Positions 1 through 13,170 of a DNA stretch of 64,000 nt are shown here, one piece after another; the stretch's first letter is position 1, and each line of letters begins with the position of its first letter. Under the pieces are notes generated by a model, which was not told the DNA's origin, searched no databases, and worked only from the letters and a program-made list of their open reading frames with translations. This stretch comes from Manis javanica (taxonomy: Eukaryota > Chordata > Mammalia > Pholidota > Manidae): contig NC_133158.1 in NCBI RefSeq assembly GCF_040802235.1, forward strand, positions 35,840,001-35,904,000. Direction: 5' to 3'. The translations under genes were made by a program, and so were the position numbers.

Positions 1-1495
1 TTAAGCATAACCTCTGAAGATGCTATGAAGCAGATTTTGTTCACTGAACTGTAAGGTGGCTTTCAAAAGCCCATCTGGGAAGAGGGAATGAAGGTGGGGA
101 GTTAGTTCCTCTTCCTAGTCCTGCAGGTCCAGGCAGGCCCGTGTTGCCTGTATCCTGGGACACATACAGTCTGAAGTTCCTGGAGGAAGCAGGGCAGGAT
201 CTGAATGTCACACCACAGGGGCCTTACTCCAGCCTCTTCCCCCAGCCAGCACCCATGCCTCCCAGTCCCCTGGGCCTGAGCACTTGCCCTTTGCAGTAGC
301 TGGAGCACCTGTTTCCACCATCCATCATCCTCCAGGGTCTGTTTTGAGATATTCTCCTATTCAGGGTCATAAGCGAGCATAAATTCAAGTTCAGTTGCAT
401 GTTGTTGCCATCCAGGTCACATGTAAGGAAGCATTTGGTGGAAAGCAGTGTGTTTGATATTGAGCTTTTAGGAAAACTATGGGGTTTGCAGACTTCTGTC
501 TGTGCCCAGATGCCAGCCCTGCCTCTGAGGCCTCCTAACAGGCCAAGTGGGCTTGAGCAGTCTTGGCAGGTCCCTGCTGTCTGTCAGGAGCCTTGTGCTG
601 ACCATGTGCCTGGGGTGTGCCCTCGCTCCCCGGATGGCTTGCTGGACCAGCTCCAGGGCTCCTTGAAAGCCCTTGCTGCCCCCATCACCTCCCTGACACA
701 CCAAAGCCCTCCCCAGTCAGCTGTCTGCCTCTGCGCCCCTCTGGGTCTGAAGGGGATGCCGCCATGAGTCTGGGTGCCTGAATACTTCGGAAGCTGTGTG
801 TGTAGACAGGCACGTGCCTGTCCCTCATCACCAACTGCTCACCGTCTGCATTAGGTAGGAGGGTAGGGTTGGAAAGGAGAGAAGAGGGTGGAGCAGGTGA
901 TGCTGCAGGTCCTGGGGTGGAGGGAGGCACGCCGCTGTCTGAACATCGTCTCAGTGGGAGGGGCTGGATCCCTAGAGAGAGCATGTGTCTGGGTGGCAGA
1001 TGGATGCCTGCTGTGTGACCTCAGGAGGGTCACCTCGTCACACTGAACCTTAGATCCTTCATCTGTGAAACGAGGATCATGACGCTGATGCCTTGGTAGG
1101 AAAGTCAGAGGTGCTTGCAGCAAGTTTTAGTTTTTACTCCCTTCCCTGAGGACTCAGAGAATCGGCCTGGCCTTCCGGAATGTTGTCCAGCTCTGTTGGG
1201 TGGAGGGCAACCCCAGGACATTTGTGAGAGGCATCACAGTGACCACATGGCTGTCATTTGAAGCACTGGGACTGGGCTCTGTCCCAGCCCCATGAGGACG
1301 GGCAGGATAGGGAACTCAGCCCAGCTGCTGGTACAGACTCACCTTTTGTTTTCAGGAAACATTCTGGTAAAAACAGGCAAAGTGCTGGGGTGGTGTGTCA
1401 CGCCTGGTGCTCAGCCCGTGGCTGTTCCCAGCCGCAGTCCCCCGGTAGCTGCCTCAAGGGGCCGGGACCTCAGGGCCTGCCCGCTGTCCCCGCAG
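1..1495 (+). other. ACAD9: ACAD9 intron (partial)
   Basis: This is intronic sequence upstream of the first ACAD9 exon in the window. I found no exon matching the preceding part of the protein. A MIR relic lies at about 1008-1110. The rest is unique GC-rich sequence with no recognisable element. The acceptor at the end is CCGCAG. Confidence 0.8.
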
Positions 1496-1571
1496 GTGGC
1501 CATGAACATCCTCAACAGTGGGCGGTTCAGCATGGGCTGCGCTGTGGCTGGGATGCTGAAGAGACTGATTG
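1496..1571 (+). CDS. ACAD9: ACAD9 coding exon (probably exon 9 of 18)
   Basis: ACAD9 is a mitochondrial matrix acyl-CoA dehydrogenase family flavoprotein. It is needed for complex I assembly with ECSIT and NDUFAF1, and has residual long-chain acyl-CoA dehydrogenase activity. This exon encodes 25 codons beginning [14 protein letters not shown], the typical start of the C-terminal helical domain, and ends one base into a Glu codon completed by the next exon. The acceptor is CCGCAG and the donor GTAGGT. If the protein has the usual 621 residues, these are about residues 295-319. Confidence 0.93.
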
Positions 1572-3381
<1,810 letters not shown>

Positions 3382-4588
3382 GTGATTCTGGCACAGCCAG
3401 ATGGGGGGTGGAAATGCTCCTTGGTTGTGCCTTCCCACCCCCAGTGTTGCCTGGCATCTCCCTCTGCTCCTTAGCTCATAGCTCATCATCGGCCCAGTAT
3501 TTGTGACATGTGCACCATGTGCCCGGCACACCTCAGGCTGCAGCTGGGCGGGCCAGAATGCATGGGGCAAGCTGCCCAGGACTGTGTCCACTGAGCCAGT
3601 GTCTCCCCAGCAGGATAGGTGCCAAGTTGTCACCAGTTGATCACCGGTGTATAGCAAAAGGAGAAAAGGGGCCACGTATTAGGACTTCCTGGCAATATAA
3701 AATAGAGCTGGGCTTCCTTGGAAAGGAGTGTCTTTTGTTCTGAGCATATGACTTTCCTACTTTTTGGTGTCAAAATTTCCTTCTATGAAGCATTTGAGGT
3801 AAATACTAGTGTTTTCTGTGCTTTTGTTGGGTTAGGAAGTATCATTTCCAGCTATAGTATAAAAGATGACGACCGTGCTTTGGTCCCCAAGATTGTTTTA
3901 AAACTGGTCTCCTGAGAGAAGCAAGGAGAAGTGTGAGAGCTCAGAGAAGTGAACACTGTGTCAGGAGGAGACTGCCCGAAGTCAGGACCGTAGGGGGTGT
4001 GTGGTCTGCGCTGACCCCTGTCCTGGGGGATGTGGGGGGCTTCTGCATCCTTCGATCACACAGGCTCCCGTTGCCCCTCGGCAGTCACCATGCAGTAATG
4101 GCCCATGAGCAGCCTAGAGATGGGCATGGCAGTGTGCACGCTCACATGTGGATAGACGTGTTTATGTGGGGGACAGGCCCAGGGGCAGCCAGGTGGTCCA
4201 AGTGCAGAGGGCAAGCTGCCGGCGAACGGGGTGGCAAGGGTGGGTCAGGCTTCCAGAGGCGAATCTGAGTGGGCTGTAAAGGACAAGAGTCCCCCAACTG
4301 TGGGAGGTGAGCAGTGCGCCCTTCCACCCCAAGGGAGACGCAGAGGTAGGAAGAGTCACAGTGGGAGGTAGGAATCACAGCTGGTCAGTGAGGCCGAGGA
4401 AGGAAACAGGGCTCACCTGAGGCCACCCTGTGTCAGGGCCCCTGCCTGGCTGGCCTCATCCCAAACCCTGGGTCCACACCCAGCCTCCCACCACTTCCCC
4501 AGCTACTCAGTCCCCGTGGCCGAGTCCCTTCTTGGAATGGACTTGGACCGGCAACCCCATGCTGACCTTGCCCCTGGGCCCATCGTAG
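3382..4588 (+). other. ACAD9: ACAD9 intron
   Basis: This intron is 1.2 kb long and I recognise no element in it. The open frames inside it (for example 3718-3915 and 3933-4268) have no conserved features and no supporting splice context. Confidence 0.75.
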
Positions 4589-4717
4589 GTGTTCAGCTCG
4601 GAGGGCGCCTGGCAGTGTGTGAGTGAGGCGCTGCAAATCCTCGGGGGCTCAGGCTACATGAGGGGCTTCCCATATGAGCGTGTCCTGCGCGATGCCCGCA
4701 TCCTGCTCATCTTCGAG
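4589..4717 (+). CDS. ACAD9: ACAD9 coding exon with catalytic glutamate (probably exon 12)
   Basis: Forty-three codons run from [20 protein letters not shown] to ILLIFE. The LQILGGSGY stretch is the conserved FAD-contact loop of acyl-CoA dehydrogenases. The last residue, Glu in IFE just before GTNE of the next exon, is the catalytic base. Counting back from a 621-residue protein it falls at position 426, the position known for human ACAD9. Acceptor CGTAG, donor GTGAGT, phase 0 to 0. Confidence 0.97.
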
Positions 4718-4866
4718 GTGAGTGCTTGCCACCCACCCTGCTCCCCAAGTGAGGCTGCTTTCAAAGCAGTGGCTTCTGCGGCTGGTGAGCCGTGCCCTCC
4801 TGGTCACTCAGCCAGCCCTGGCTGCCCCAGCAGAGTGGCCTCTGACCTCCATATTGCTGTCCACAG

Positions 4867-4946
4867 GGAACCAATGAGGTTCTCCGGATGTACATTGCCC
4901 TGACGGGCCTGCAGCACGCTGGCCGCATCCTGACCACGCGGGTCAA
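4867..4946 (+). CDS. ACAD9: ACAD9 coding exon (probably exon 13)
   Basis: Twenty-six codons start [19 protein letters not shown], the acyl-CoA dehydrogenase signature after the catalytic Glu. Two further bases (AA) join the G of the next exon to give Lys. This is the end of the classical dehydrogenase core. Beyond it lies the C-terminal extension shared only with VLCAD. The acceptor is CCACAG and the donor GTAGGT. Confidence 0.95.
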
Positions 4947-5396
4947 GTAGGTGCATTCCCGCTGTCTGTTCCTCAGGCCCCTGCCCAGCAGAGGCACGTC
5001 CTGGGGCAGCGTGAGGAGGGGCTGCCGTGCTGGGGGAGGCGGTACAGCCCACATGGCTCAGCTCACTTGCAGGTTTTGGGTGGGGGGATGGCGGTGCAGA
5101 AGCCCGGGCCATTAGGTGCAGGGCCGTGCACCCCAGGCTCCTGAGCTTCGCCTTTACCTGCTGGAGCAGTGGGGCTGGAAGGGAGCTGCCCAGGGAAGCC
5201 CTCACCGCCTCCTTTGGCAGCTTCTGTCTTCCAAAGTGCAGGAGCTGGGTTTTCAGAAACTAGGGAATGAGAGCTGGTCCCTTTATGGCTTTGGGTGATC
5301 AGAGGGGTCGCTGCCCTGAGGTGTGAGGTGCCCAGGGGCTGCGTTGCTGGGCAGCGGGAACCAGCAGCAGGGCCTGAGGCCATGGGCTTCCTGCAG
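4947..5396 (+). other. ACAD9: ACAD9 intron
   Basis: A 450-bp GC-rich intron. I see no repeat or conserved element in it. Confidence 0.8.
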
Positions 5397-5523
5397 GGAG
5401 CTTAAGCAGGGCAATGTGAACACCATCATTCAGACTGTCAGCCGGAGGCTTCAGGACTCACTGGGCCGAACTGTGGACCTGGGGCTGACAGGGAAGCTCG
5501 GAGCTGTGCACCCCAGTGTTGGG
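5397..5523 (+). CDS. ACAD9: ACAD9 coding exon (probably exon 14)
   Basis: The first base completes a Lys codon, then 42 codons read [20 protein letters not shown] and on through a [17 protein letters not shown] stretch to HPSVG. This begins the C-terminal extension (vestigial dehydrogenase domain), which in ACAD9 has been implicated in binding ECSIT for complex I assembly. The donor GTGAGT is strong. The residue before the first Glu is Lys here where I recall His in human. Confidence 0.94.
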
Positions 5524-5816
5524 GTGAGTGAGTGAGCCCAGCAGCTGCACCTGTCCCACCCTCACCCCCCACTGCATCCGGGTACCCTCCTGTCCATTAT
5601 CTCCTTCCAAGAGGGGATGTGACCAGGGGTGTTGGGGAGGACCAGCCAGTCCAAGGGGCACCTCATGGCCTCCATCTCTACCCTCACATGGTAGAGGATG
5701 GCCCCACCTGGTCACAGGGCCTAGGCCTCGAGTCCCCGGCCATGTCCATCTGGATGGGATGGGAGGGGTACCATGGGGTGAGGTGCTAAGCCGAGTCCTT
5801 CTGTCTGGTGTTCCAG

Positions 5817-5894
5817 GACAGTGCCAACAAGCTTGAGGAGAACGTGTATTCCTTTGGCCGCACCGTGGAGACTTTGCTGCTCCGATTTGGCAAG
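5817..5894 (+). CDS. ACAD9: ACAD9 coding exon (probably exon 15)
   Basis: Twenty-six codons, [20 protein letters not shown] and LLRFGK, in phase 0 at both ends. Acceptor TTCCAG, donor GTGCCC, the latter a weak match to the donor consensus. It is part of the C-terminal helical extension. The intron before it is 293 bp. Confidence 0.94.
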
Positions 5895-6942
<1,048 letters not shown>

Positions 6943-7015
6943 GTTCTGTTGGCCAACATCTTCTGCCTGGAAGCTTATTACCAGAATCTCTTCACCCTGT
7001 CTCAGCTGGACAAAT
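6943..7015 (+). CDS. ACAD9: ACAD9 coding exon (probably exon 17)
   Basis: Twenty-four codons, beginning [20 protein letters not shown], plus one base T that joins the AT of the next exon to give Tyr. Acceptor TGGCAG, donor GTAAGT (perfect consensus). Confidence 0.94.
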
Positions 7016-7539
<524 letters not shown>

Positions 7540-7938
7540 AGCAGAGGGACAGTTCCCTGCTGCCCCAGGCCACGGCCGGTGCCAGACAACTCTCGACTCT
7601 TCCAGAAGGCAGAGAACTCGGGGTGTTCCCATGCTGAACTCTCTCCCCCCTCGGCCCCAGAAGGGCTTTCTCCTGGCCTGAGGGAGCCTCTTCCAGGCTT
7701 CAGCCTGCCGGTGCTGCTGGACGGGACGCCAGGCCCTGAACAGAGATGGAGAGAGTGCAGTCGTGAGACCTTGGGTTTGGGGCTAATCTGCTAGTTCAGG
7801 AGACATCACAGTGGAAACGGGCTTGAGGTGGCAGGGATACTACTTCCTCCAGCCTGCACACTCTCACTAGGAGCAAAATACACTTAACCATGTACCAGGA
7901 ACCCGCCAAGAATATAAAGTGGCAATTTGTGTTTACCC
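7540..7938 (+). other. ACAD9: ACAD9 3' UTR
   Basis: The sequence downstream of the stop runs to a variant polyadenylation signal AATATA (7911-7916) overlapping TATAAA (7913-7918). A GT-rich stretch follows at 7928-7933. Cleavage near 7930-7940 would give a UTR of about 400 nt. No canonical AATAAA lies nearby on this strand, so the end point is inferred. Confidence 0.6.
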
Positions 7939-9004
7939 TTCTAGCCCTTACTATCCCATTTTTCCTCAGGATGGATCACAGCACCCTGACCCCAAGGGGC
8001 CACCCTCTGGTGCTGGTGTCCAGGCCCCTTCGTCCTCTCCCTCCAAGAAGTGCCCTGCAGGCAGAGGGGCCAGAGTGGGGCCCCAGGGTTAGGAATCCTC
8101 GCCTCTGCTCTTGAGGTGTCATTGCCCAGCCTTCGGGTTCCTCCAGACTCTGCTGTGTCCTGACATACACTGGGTCCCCACTGTGCTTGGGCAGCAGGCA
8201 TCAAGCTCTTGTCCACCTCGGGGTGGTTTGGGGCTGAAAATGCCCATTACAGCTGTTGCCCCAGAGCAGGAGGCAGTAACCAGGCTCTCTTTTTCCTCCA
8301 AAAGTCTATGTCTTCGCTGCTGACGTCAGAGGAGCCTGAGCATTCTGCTCAGGGGGTGTTGGTAACTGCCCTGCGTAGGTGAACATTTTCAATACTCTAA
8401 CTGTGATAGTAACTTTCCAAAGGAACACAAAGTACATGGTTGGCATGGAAGCACTGGGAGAGTACTTAGCCTCTCGTACAGGTGGGGCGGCTGCAGGGGC
8501 TTCCCGGAGGTGAGCCCCCTGCCAGCAGCAGCTCTCACTCTGGCCCGTGGAGTTTCGAAGGCCGCCGGTGCAAGTGTCCCTTTCTGCATCTCTCTTGAAG
8601 GTGGTGTGGGGAGGGGAGACAAAACCTTGGTCTGTCTCATCTTGCTTTCCTGGAAAGGTTTCTCTGCCCACAGGGTTGTCAGGTAAACTCCTGTCTTTAT
8701 GCCTGAACTAAGGGTCTAGCTCTGTTAACCAACAAAGGGATCAAGGGGAGAAAACGGGACTTGGACGGATTGGTGTGGCCACCCCACCCTTCCAGGCTCC
8801 CTCCCTGCCCAGCAGAAGGAGAGGGCAGTGTCTTGAAGCAGTGCGGGAGTTGGAAGGTCAGAAATCCCTTGGACGTGTCTCCCAGCTGCCCCATTTTATA
8901 GGCCCAGAGCAGTGAAGGGACCCATCCAAAGTCACACAGCAAGTTCGATTGTTAATACCGACCCATTCTTAGTCCTGCTGTCCAAGCATAGGAAGTTGGG
9001 ACAT
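7939..9004. other. Tail-to-tail interval between ACAD9 and CFAP92
   Basis: This 1.07-kb interval separates the likely ACAD9 3' end from the CFAP92 stop codon, so it should contain the CFAP92 3' UTR on the minus strand. A minus-oriented MIR remnant lies at about 8890-8950. A TATAAA on the minus strand near 8894 is a possible weak polyadenylation signal. I see no coding region. Confidence 0.6.
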
Positions 9005-9253
9005 CTATGCCAAAACAGGTGCCGCTGAAGACACAGAGGCACTGCCTGCACACAACACTGCCCCCCAGGCTCCGCTTTGCCCAGGTCTCATGTTACCTGT
9101 GAGAGGCTTCAGTGCTGGAGAAAGCGGCAGGTCCAGGACAGGCGCTGGCTTCATGTAGAGGTCAAAGTTCTGGCAGCGCCGGTCCCAGCTCCACCGCTCC
9201 TGGTCCAGCACAGGTGCCAGCACATTAGCCAACAGTGCGTTTTCCCTCCATTC
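9005..9253 (-). CDS. CFAP92: CFAP92 terminal coding exon (stop at 9005-9007)
   Basis: CFAP92 (KIAA1257) is a cilia/flagella-associated protein of unclear molecular function. Read on the minus strand after a TTTAG acceptor, the exon starts EWRENALLANVLAPVLDQER, continues WSWDRR...FDLY, and stops at TAG. It follows the 9328-9711 exon in phase 0. A GTAACA donor inside it (exon part 9097-9253) and a TCTTCAG acceptor at 9025 define an optional 72-nt intron whose removal keeps the frame, so two C-termini are possible. Confidence 0.82.
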   Translation of the reverse strand, partial: EWRENALLANVLAPVLDQERWSWDRRCQNFDLYMKPAPVLDLPLSPALKPLTGNMRPGQSGAWGAVLCAGSASVSSAAPVLA

Positions 9254-9327
9254 CTAAATCAGAGACAGTTAAGTTAGGGGGAGATCCTTGTGCACACCCC
9301 ACCCGGACCCTGCTCCTCCCAAGGGAC

Positions 9328-9711
9328 CTCATTCACGTCTCTGACAGAGCCAGTGGATGGCAGCCTGAGGTGACAGTCATTGTCTGTGCTGTGAAGACCT
9401 GTCACTTGGAATCCACTGGCTGTTAGCCAGGCCTGCCGGGATTTCTTCCTGGCTTTCTTCTCCTCCTCTTCTGAGTCCTGAGGCTCCACCATGGCTGAGA
9501 GGTAATCCTGAGAGTAGGTGCATCGCTTCCTCGGCTCCTGGAAGAGGCGAACGTGTGGCTGGTAGCAGACCTGAGCAGGGCTGAACTCCCCTCTGGTTTC
9601 TAAGTAGGTGCCAGAAACAGGGCAGGGCAGATCTGACCACACCAACAGTGCGTTCAGATTCACTGAGCTGTGCCCTTTGACAGAGGAGCCCTTCTCTAAA
9701 GCTGCTGTGCG
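9328..9711 (-). CDS. CFAP92: CFAP92 coding exon
   Basis: The exon encodes 128 codons in phase 0 at both ends. It contains NALLVWSDLPCPVSGTYL, PRKRCTYSQDYLSAMVEP, an acidic/basic run (DSEEEEKKARKKSR) and AWLTASGFQVTG, all of which I associate with the C-terminal part of KIAA1257. The acceptor (CTTCCAG at 9712-9713) was chosen because a nearer CTCAG acceptor at 9663-9664 would put a stop at the junction. The donor after Glu is GAG|GTCCCT, a weak match to consensus. Confidence 0.87.
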
Positions 9712-10036
9712 CTGGAAGCCAACGCTTTGCCTCCCGGGCGGCAGCTGTTCCTAATCTGCTGTAGCAACATGCCCCTGAGGTGGGGAACCTGTGACTTTAG
9801 GCCGAGGCTCTGCTCTAGTGGAAGAGTCACATCTAGCGTGGGAATGGGTGTACCTCTCTCACCCTGCACCGGATCCTCGTCTGCTCCCCCGGCTGGCTGC
9901 CATTCTTCTGCACACCGGAGCAACCCGCTGACCGCCAGGGCAAGATGGTTGGGGGGAAGAGCCCACAGGGCTGGCCAGCAGCCGCTGCCCCAGCTGGAGC
10001 GTGCACACCGGCAGTTCCTGCTCTCTACACACCCAC

Positions 10037-10198
10037 CTTGGCCATCTCTCGATACAGCTCCTTGGCAAGCTCTGTGGAATTCGGGGTCTGAATACTGTAG
10101 TTATAGGCAGCATTGTTGGCAGGCGCTGAAATTCTGATCACCTTCACCGTGGACTTTGGAGACTTCTTGCTGACCTGGTAGGCTCCCGTGATATTTTT
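10037..10198 (-). CDS. CFAP92: CFAP92 coding exon
   Basis: Fifty-four codons run KNITGAYQVSKKSPKSTVKV, IRISAPANNAAYNYS and on to ELYREMAK. The exon is phase 0 at both ends, with a TTCTTCAG acceptor and an AAG|GTGGGT donor. It joins in frame to the 22934-23228 exon upstream and the 9328-9711 exon downstream. I recognise the family by this stretch. No catalytic motif or membrane segment is visible. Confidence 0.92.
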
Positions 10199-11180
10199 CT
10201 GAAGAAAGAGACACCAGCCATTACCCACACAAGGCCCCCTCAGCCCCAGCTGTCAGTTCGTATGCAGGGGTGTGATCCCTGGACCGTGGCTGGGGTACAG
10301 GGTCTGGGCTCCTGAACACTGGAGCCGCCAGGCCATCACAGCCCTGCCAAAGGGCCCCCAGCTATCCACGGTGGGATGCAGAGGACCAGACACATCTGCC
10401 TGAGGTCTCTGTAACTGGATGGCATCCAGCCACAGCTAGAACTTGTGGCTCAGGTGGGCAGAAGTGGGAGAGACTTGAAGCGTTGGTGCCTGCAGCAGAA
10501 GTTACAGAGAGCAGCAAGGACCAACATCCCTGACTGCGCTCGCCTTTCAGGGCTGAGTGTGTGGGGGAGTATCACCCCCTTCTCTGCAGAGCCCCAGGAC
10601 GGTCTGTGGGCTTCCTGGAGGAAAGAGAAAAGGTAGCAGGGAAGTGCCTGGGACGCAGGAAAGGAAGAGAAAGCTCACTCTGAGTTGGTTAGGTACTGTG
10701 CAGCGTAGCTGCCCCTTTGTGGGCCTGTTCACCTGCAGCAAAATAACTATCTTCTGTTTTTTTTCTTTAAAAGCTTTTTTTTAGCTCAAGGTGGTGGTGA
10801 TGGTGACCTTCACTCACATAGTCACCGTGTCTTTAGGCCATGCCCAAGTGTTTCGACTTTGGGGTCTTTGAGGAATTTCTACAAGAAAATAGAAAGTAAT
10901 CAAGGGAAGGACTAAGTAAATCTAATTCACACACATGGGAGGGAGTCTGTTCAGGCAGCAGGAGCCCTGTGGCAGCAGGTACGGAGGGCAGAGGGAGGCC
11001 ACGAGAAGGCTCACTGGACAGGGGACAACACCCGGGCCTGCGAGCGCCTTCCCTGTGGCTGCTGGCGGGGCCATCCGAGGCAGGATCCTGCGTGGCCTAT
11101 AAACAGCTTCAGAATGTGTAGTAGTAGTTTCTCCAGTTTTCCTGGTTGTCCTCAGGGGGAAGGCTGGTCTGAGAGCCTTC
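10199..11180. other. CFAP92 intron, start, no recognised repeat
   Basis: This is intronic sequence with several short open frames on both strands but no conserved feature. There is a T-rich patch near 10757-10785. Nothing else is recognisable. Confidence 0.6.
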
Positions 11181-13170
11181 CATCAATAAAAGTAAAAAGT
11201 CCTGCTCCTTCCAAACCCTAGAGCCGGTGGGTCACCAGCTGGGGAGACAGTTCCCCTTCCCGGGCTGCCACTTCCTTGAAGCTGAGGCTCTGAGTGAAAG
11301 CCTGGCTTGGAGGAATGAAAACGGTGGCCATGAGCTCGGGATGCCTGGGATTCTCTGCTCTGGGGCCAATCTGGACTCACAACCAAAGTAACCATATGCC
11401 TGAAAAGTACAATGCAAAAGACAGGCGACAAACCAAACAAGTGGAGCACAATTATTGGAAGGGATGGGGTAAGAATTTAAGATAAATGTAATAATCACTC
11501 CTAAAAGACATGTGAGGATATTATCAATATGAAGAAGACAGACCAAAGAAATGTTGGATATAAAAATACTTGAAATAAAGGACACGAATGATTGAAACAC
11601 ACTGCAGAAGTGATTAACAGCTGTAGAATGCACGGGTGAGCTGAAATTCATCTGGAGGTTTGCTCCCAGAAGCATAAAATGATAAAGTTGGAAACTCTGA
11701 CTTTAGAGGATGGAAATAGAAACATGTAAATAGATGTTTGGAAGGGTAAAGTGAAAGGAAGAGTAAAGTGAAAATAGGAAGATTTGAAAAAATAATGATT
11801 GTCAGAATAGATAAGGAAAATTTCATGCCTGGAAACACTTCGTGAGATTTAAAATGATGATAAATTCTGAAAACTTCCAGAGAAAGAAAGCAGGCTACTT
11901 GTAAAGAAAAAAAACATCTGATTGAACATCAGATTCCCTAACGGCAGTACTGTGACCAAGTAGATAAAGTATACTTGAACCAACAATTTTATATCCAGGC
12001 AAAATGTCCATTTAAGTGTGAGGGCATAGTCTCAGGTTTACAGGTTTTTCAAGGAGGAAAACCCAGGAGCATCTTGACAAAGTTGGCAAGTGATGGTGTC
12101 CAGTATCTCAGTAAAGTTTTCTTGTCTAAAAAGGACCAGGAAAAATTTAGTATCATAGTAACCTAGAACCAAGATCTTAGCAACTTACATGTACAAGGGA
12201 TGGTGGGATGTGGGTAGGAGATGGGACAAAAGGGTTGTAAGTGTACAGTTTGTTTTACATAGGAAGCTATAAGTTTAAGAATTCAACTTAAAGATAACCA
12301 CCTTAGGAACAAAGAATGTGTAACTTCTACATCAGCAGGAGAAAACCTGATCTATCCAAAGAAAACAGGAAAGGAGGGGTTAAAAAAAAGAAGCCTACTC
12401 TAACAGTAATCACAGTAAATGGGTTAAGCTTGCCAGTTAATCTCAGATCTTCTTAAGCTACCAATATGCTGTCTAGAAAAGCTACTTTAGATGAAAAGAT
12501 ACAGGTTTGAAATTGAAGGAAGAACATAAACTAGGCAGAAAGGGACCAGAAAGCCAGAACAAAAAAGCCGGAGAGGCATTCTCAATAGCTACATAATTCA
12601 AGATAAAAATTAGCAAAAGACGCAAAAAGGGACTGTATAGGGAAAAAGAAGAAAAGAGCAGGAAAATACACTGTCATGAACATTTGCAAACTTAACAGTA
12701 TAGCTCTCAAAATATATTAAAAGCTGACAGGATCATGGAGAAAAATACACATCTGTTTGAAATTACTGGAGAGCAATCAAAGCAGCCAGGATCGGGGAGG
12801 CCAAGAATCTGAGGAGAAGGGTCCCTTGGCATATGGTTACTTTGGTTGTGAGTCCAGATTGGCTCCAGAGCAGAGGACACTTGAGTCCACTTTTTTAGTT
12901 TTCTCAGGGCATTTGCTGATTCCTATATTGCACATGTATGAGATGAATGAGGCAGATAACCCAAGCAGAAAAAGCAGAGGTTCAGAGGTTAAACACATAT
13001 TTTAGCAAGTCTCACTGTGCTAGGGGAACAAACATCAGATTTCAGAGTATGCCAGAGAGGGAAGGCCCTGCTAACACCCTAGATCTTCCATTCAGAATTC
13101 AGAAAATCTACACTTTAGAAATAAGGGCAAACCAGAAGTCAACCCATTAAGGGAATTTGTCATTTATCTG
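11181..13170 (+). repeat. Old L1/HAL1-like fragments
   Basis: A-rich, decayed LINE sequence in + orientation. It shows ORF1-like and endonuclease-region phrases (for example AACAGTATAGCTCTCAAAATA near 12695) with no frame longer than 147 codons. The two arms of a 48-bp inverted repeat (11353-11400 and 12828-12875) lie inside it. Confidence 0.65.

Noticed and set aside
8306..8671. 121-codon minus-strand frame as a CFAP92 terminal exon
   Set aside because: No convincing acceptor in the right phase, and the stop at 9005-9007 already ends the protein in frame.
9663..9664. CTCAG acceptor as the start of the 9328-9711 CFAP92 exon
   Set aside because: Using it would put a TGA at the junction with the preceding phase-0 exon. 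The acceptor at 9712-9713 gives an open, phase-compatible exon.
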